A DNA stretch of 64,000 nt. Source: Pictodentalium vernedei (lineage: Eukaryota > Mollusca > Scaphopoda > Dentaliida > Dentaliidae). The position numbers and the translations under genes are program-made. The stretch is taken from contig CM062289.1 of assembly GCA_031216915.1 (NCBI GenBank), positions 63,371,741-63,435,740 of the forward strand. The letters run 5' to 3'. Under the pieces are notes generated by a model. That model saw only the letters and a program-made list of their open reading frames with translations, had not been told where the DNA came from and searched no databases. Positions 62,640 through 64,000 of the stretch are shown here, piece after piece; position 1 is the stretch's first letter, and the number at the start of each line of letters is the position of its first letter.

Positions 62640-62734
62640 ATGAAATCGTCAGATGTGTACCCATACGCGCAACTAGTAGAAAGCTGTATGATGGAGGGCC
62701 ACCACGGATGCCGACATTATGTACACCACACAAG
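62640..62734 (+). CDS. Candidate small exon, unknown
   Basis: An ATG at 62640 opens MKSSDVYPYAQLVESCMMEG, HHGCRHYVHHT up to a donor-like AAG/GTATGG at 62734/62735. An acceptor-like GTCAG ends at 62652, and in that reading a second frame is also open. A TATAAAAATAG word is 16 nt upstream. A fossil retrotransposon end begins 15 nt downstream, so a continuing gene would have it in an intron. Evidence is weak. Confidence 0.2.
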
Positions 62735-62748
62735 GTATGGGTACATAT

Positions 62749-64000
62749 AGAAATCTAAATTTTATAGTAAATTTCATTTCTTATTATACCTACCACAATT
62801 GTTTACTTCAGGCTTGCACTGCAGTGGAAGTCCCTAACTCGGATAAAATACTCTCTATTTTTGTCTTTCCCAAGCAATTTGGGAAAGAAAAGTGGTGCAA
62901 AAGCACCAAGAAAAAATAAGCCAAAACTGGGTCGAGTGCAACCGGCGCAGACCCAGTACGGGACGCTCTCTCCCAAGTACAACTCCACGACTTCCGTTGC
63001 CAGTGCGCATATACCGTCTCTAAGGACTCATTCTTTTTGAATCCGTCAACTTTAGAGTTATGTGATCAGCGGGGGGAAAGATTCTTTACCCAAAAAGAAG
63101 ACGGGAGGGCCTCCATGTAAACAGTTGTGGTAGGTATAATAAGAAAGGAAATTTACTATAAAATTTAGATTTCTTATCAACCTACTCACAATTGTTTACT
63201 TCAGGCTGAATAGACATTAGGCTGGAGGGAATCGCATAACCAACCCACACATAACCCCAGTGCACTGGAACCGTGAAGCAGAAGGAAGAGGTCAACCATA
63301 ACGTCGCAATCATTGGTGAAGGACAATGAAAGGAGACATATGGGCCTGTGTGACACACAGACAGAAAAAAGGCAGTAACAGCACAAGACTGAAACTGACC
63401 TTCAAGAAGTCTAATGGCTATGGCAGACAACAGCCTGAGCAGAAGAAAGAGGACCCAGGGCAAAAAGGTCCTCCGACTGCTCCTGCAACTGGCGCAGATA
63501 AAAGGTGGAGAAAGTAGAAGCATTTCTCCAGTAGGCTGCCTGCATAACATCCGACAACTTGACGGAGTTAGAATAAGCCCAAGAGGTGGATAGTGCGAAG
63601 CATTTCTCCAGTAGGCTGCCTGCATAACATCCGACAACTTGACGGAGTTAGAATAAGCCCAAGAGGTGGATAGTGCCCGCACCTCGTGGGCTGAAATACG
63701 ATTGGTAATACAATCGCCAGCTGCTAAACGACCATAAGCCGTACGAATAGCAAGACAAATCCATCGAGAAATGGATTGAGGAGAGATCTTCTGTCGACCC
63801 GGAATAAGAGACAGAAAAAAACGTTTCCTGCATTTCCGTATGAAACGTGCCCGATCGAGATAAATGCGAATAGCACGGACCGGACAGAGCAAAGGGCGAT
63901 TACCCTCAACAGAAGGAAGAGCCCTGATACAGATAGGAGGAGGAGTAGTATCTGGTAACTGATTCTTGGCCAAAAAAGAGCAATCAGTGGTAAAAGTAAC
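62749..64000 (-). mobile_element. DIRS-like tyrosine-recombinase retrotransposon, 3' end (fossil)
   Basis: Minus-oriented and running off the right edge. From about 63500 to 63973 the minus strand encodes the catalytic part of a tyrosine recombinase of the DIRS/Ngaro kind, with PVRAIRIYLDRARF, ISRWICLAIRTAYGRLA and the HxxR box in SAHEVRALSTSWAY. Beyond it are two complementary arms of 58 bp (62749-62806 and 63117-63174), and part of the arm region (CACAATTGTTTACTTCAGGC) is repeated directly at about 63187. This split and inverted end structure fits the terminal and internal complementary repeats of DIRS elements. The visible part looks broken, with about one or two breaks; the closeness of the arms suggests moderate age. 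The reverse transcriptase part would lie outside the window. Confidence 0.8.

Overview
The window is eukaryotic, and the repeat content points to a bivalve or a close mollusc relative. Signs of this are the GTGACCTTGACCTT-type repeats with GACGGAC tails, long elements with ACAAGAGGCCCC starts and GGTGAGCTAA ends that carry ~166-bp tandem arrays, SINEs with a GTGTCCTTGGGCAAG core, and many foldback MITEs. The species call is inference. There are no bacterial-style genes; nearly every open frame over 60 codons lies in repeat DNA.

One host gene is firmly identified: an LMBR1/LMBR1L-family (limb region 1, lipocalin-receptor-like) multipass membrane protein on the minus strand. Six exons are placed at 52083-52113, 28658-28797, 12210-12313, 8517-8643, 5353-5421 and 2190-2254. 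All have GT/AG borders and their phases join without a break, giving 536 nt or about 178 residues from 49.9 kb of DNA. The first coding exon(s) and the C-terminal half were not found and probably lie to the right and left of the window. Five introns of 3.1 to 23.3 kb hold almost all of the sequence.

Layout. 1-12 kb: short introns with GTGACC repeats, a small ACAAGAGG element, TA- and TTAA-flanked MITEs, a SINE with another retroposon inside it, and a 161-bp tandem array. 12.3-28.6 kb: a tandem element split by a SINE, a 2.3-kb ACAAGAGG element, and a 5.8-kb ACAAGAGG element (about 21 units of ~166 bp, partly arranged as a higher-order repeat) inserted into a hAT-type MITE. 28.8-52.1 kb (largest intron): a SINE with a 5S-rRNA-like head, two hAT MITEs with perfect 8-bp target duplications, a chain of TTAA-flanked MITEs containing a Mutator-like transposon remnant, a cluster of piggyBac-type MITEs, a ~159-bp array with a 797-bp duplication, and a third long ACAAGAGG element. 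52.1-62.1 kb: another copy of the hAT MITE, ~155-bp arrays with a ~1.5-kb duplication, and a second copy of the 12.5-kb tandem element. 62.2-62.75 kb: low-repeat sequence with a possible signal-peptide exon on the plus strand. 62.75-64 kb: the end of a DIRS-like tyrosine-recombinase retrotransposon, treated as a fossil.

The most interesting signal is architectural. Several unrelated tandem arrays, all with 155-168 bp periods, sit in elements sharing one end plan: array, GACGGAC-rich tail, short terminal hairpin, then usually GAGCTAA or a similar A-rich end. One such element has an empty-site comparator inside this window, and no multi-base target duplication is apparent there. This suggests a Helitron/Helentron-like or pearl-like mobile satellite system.
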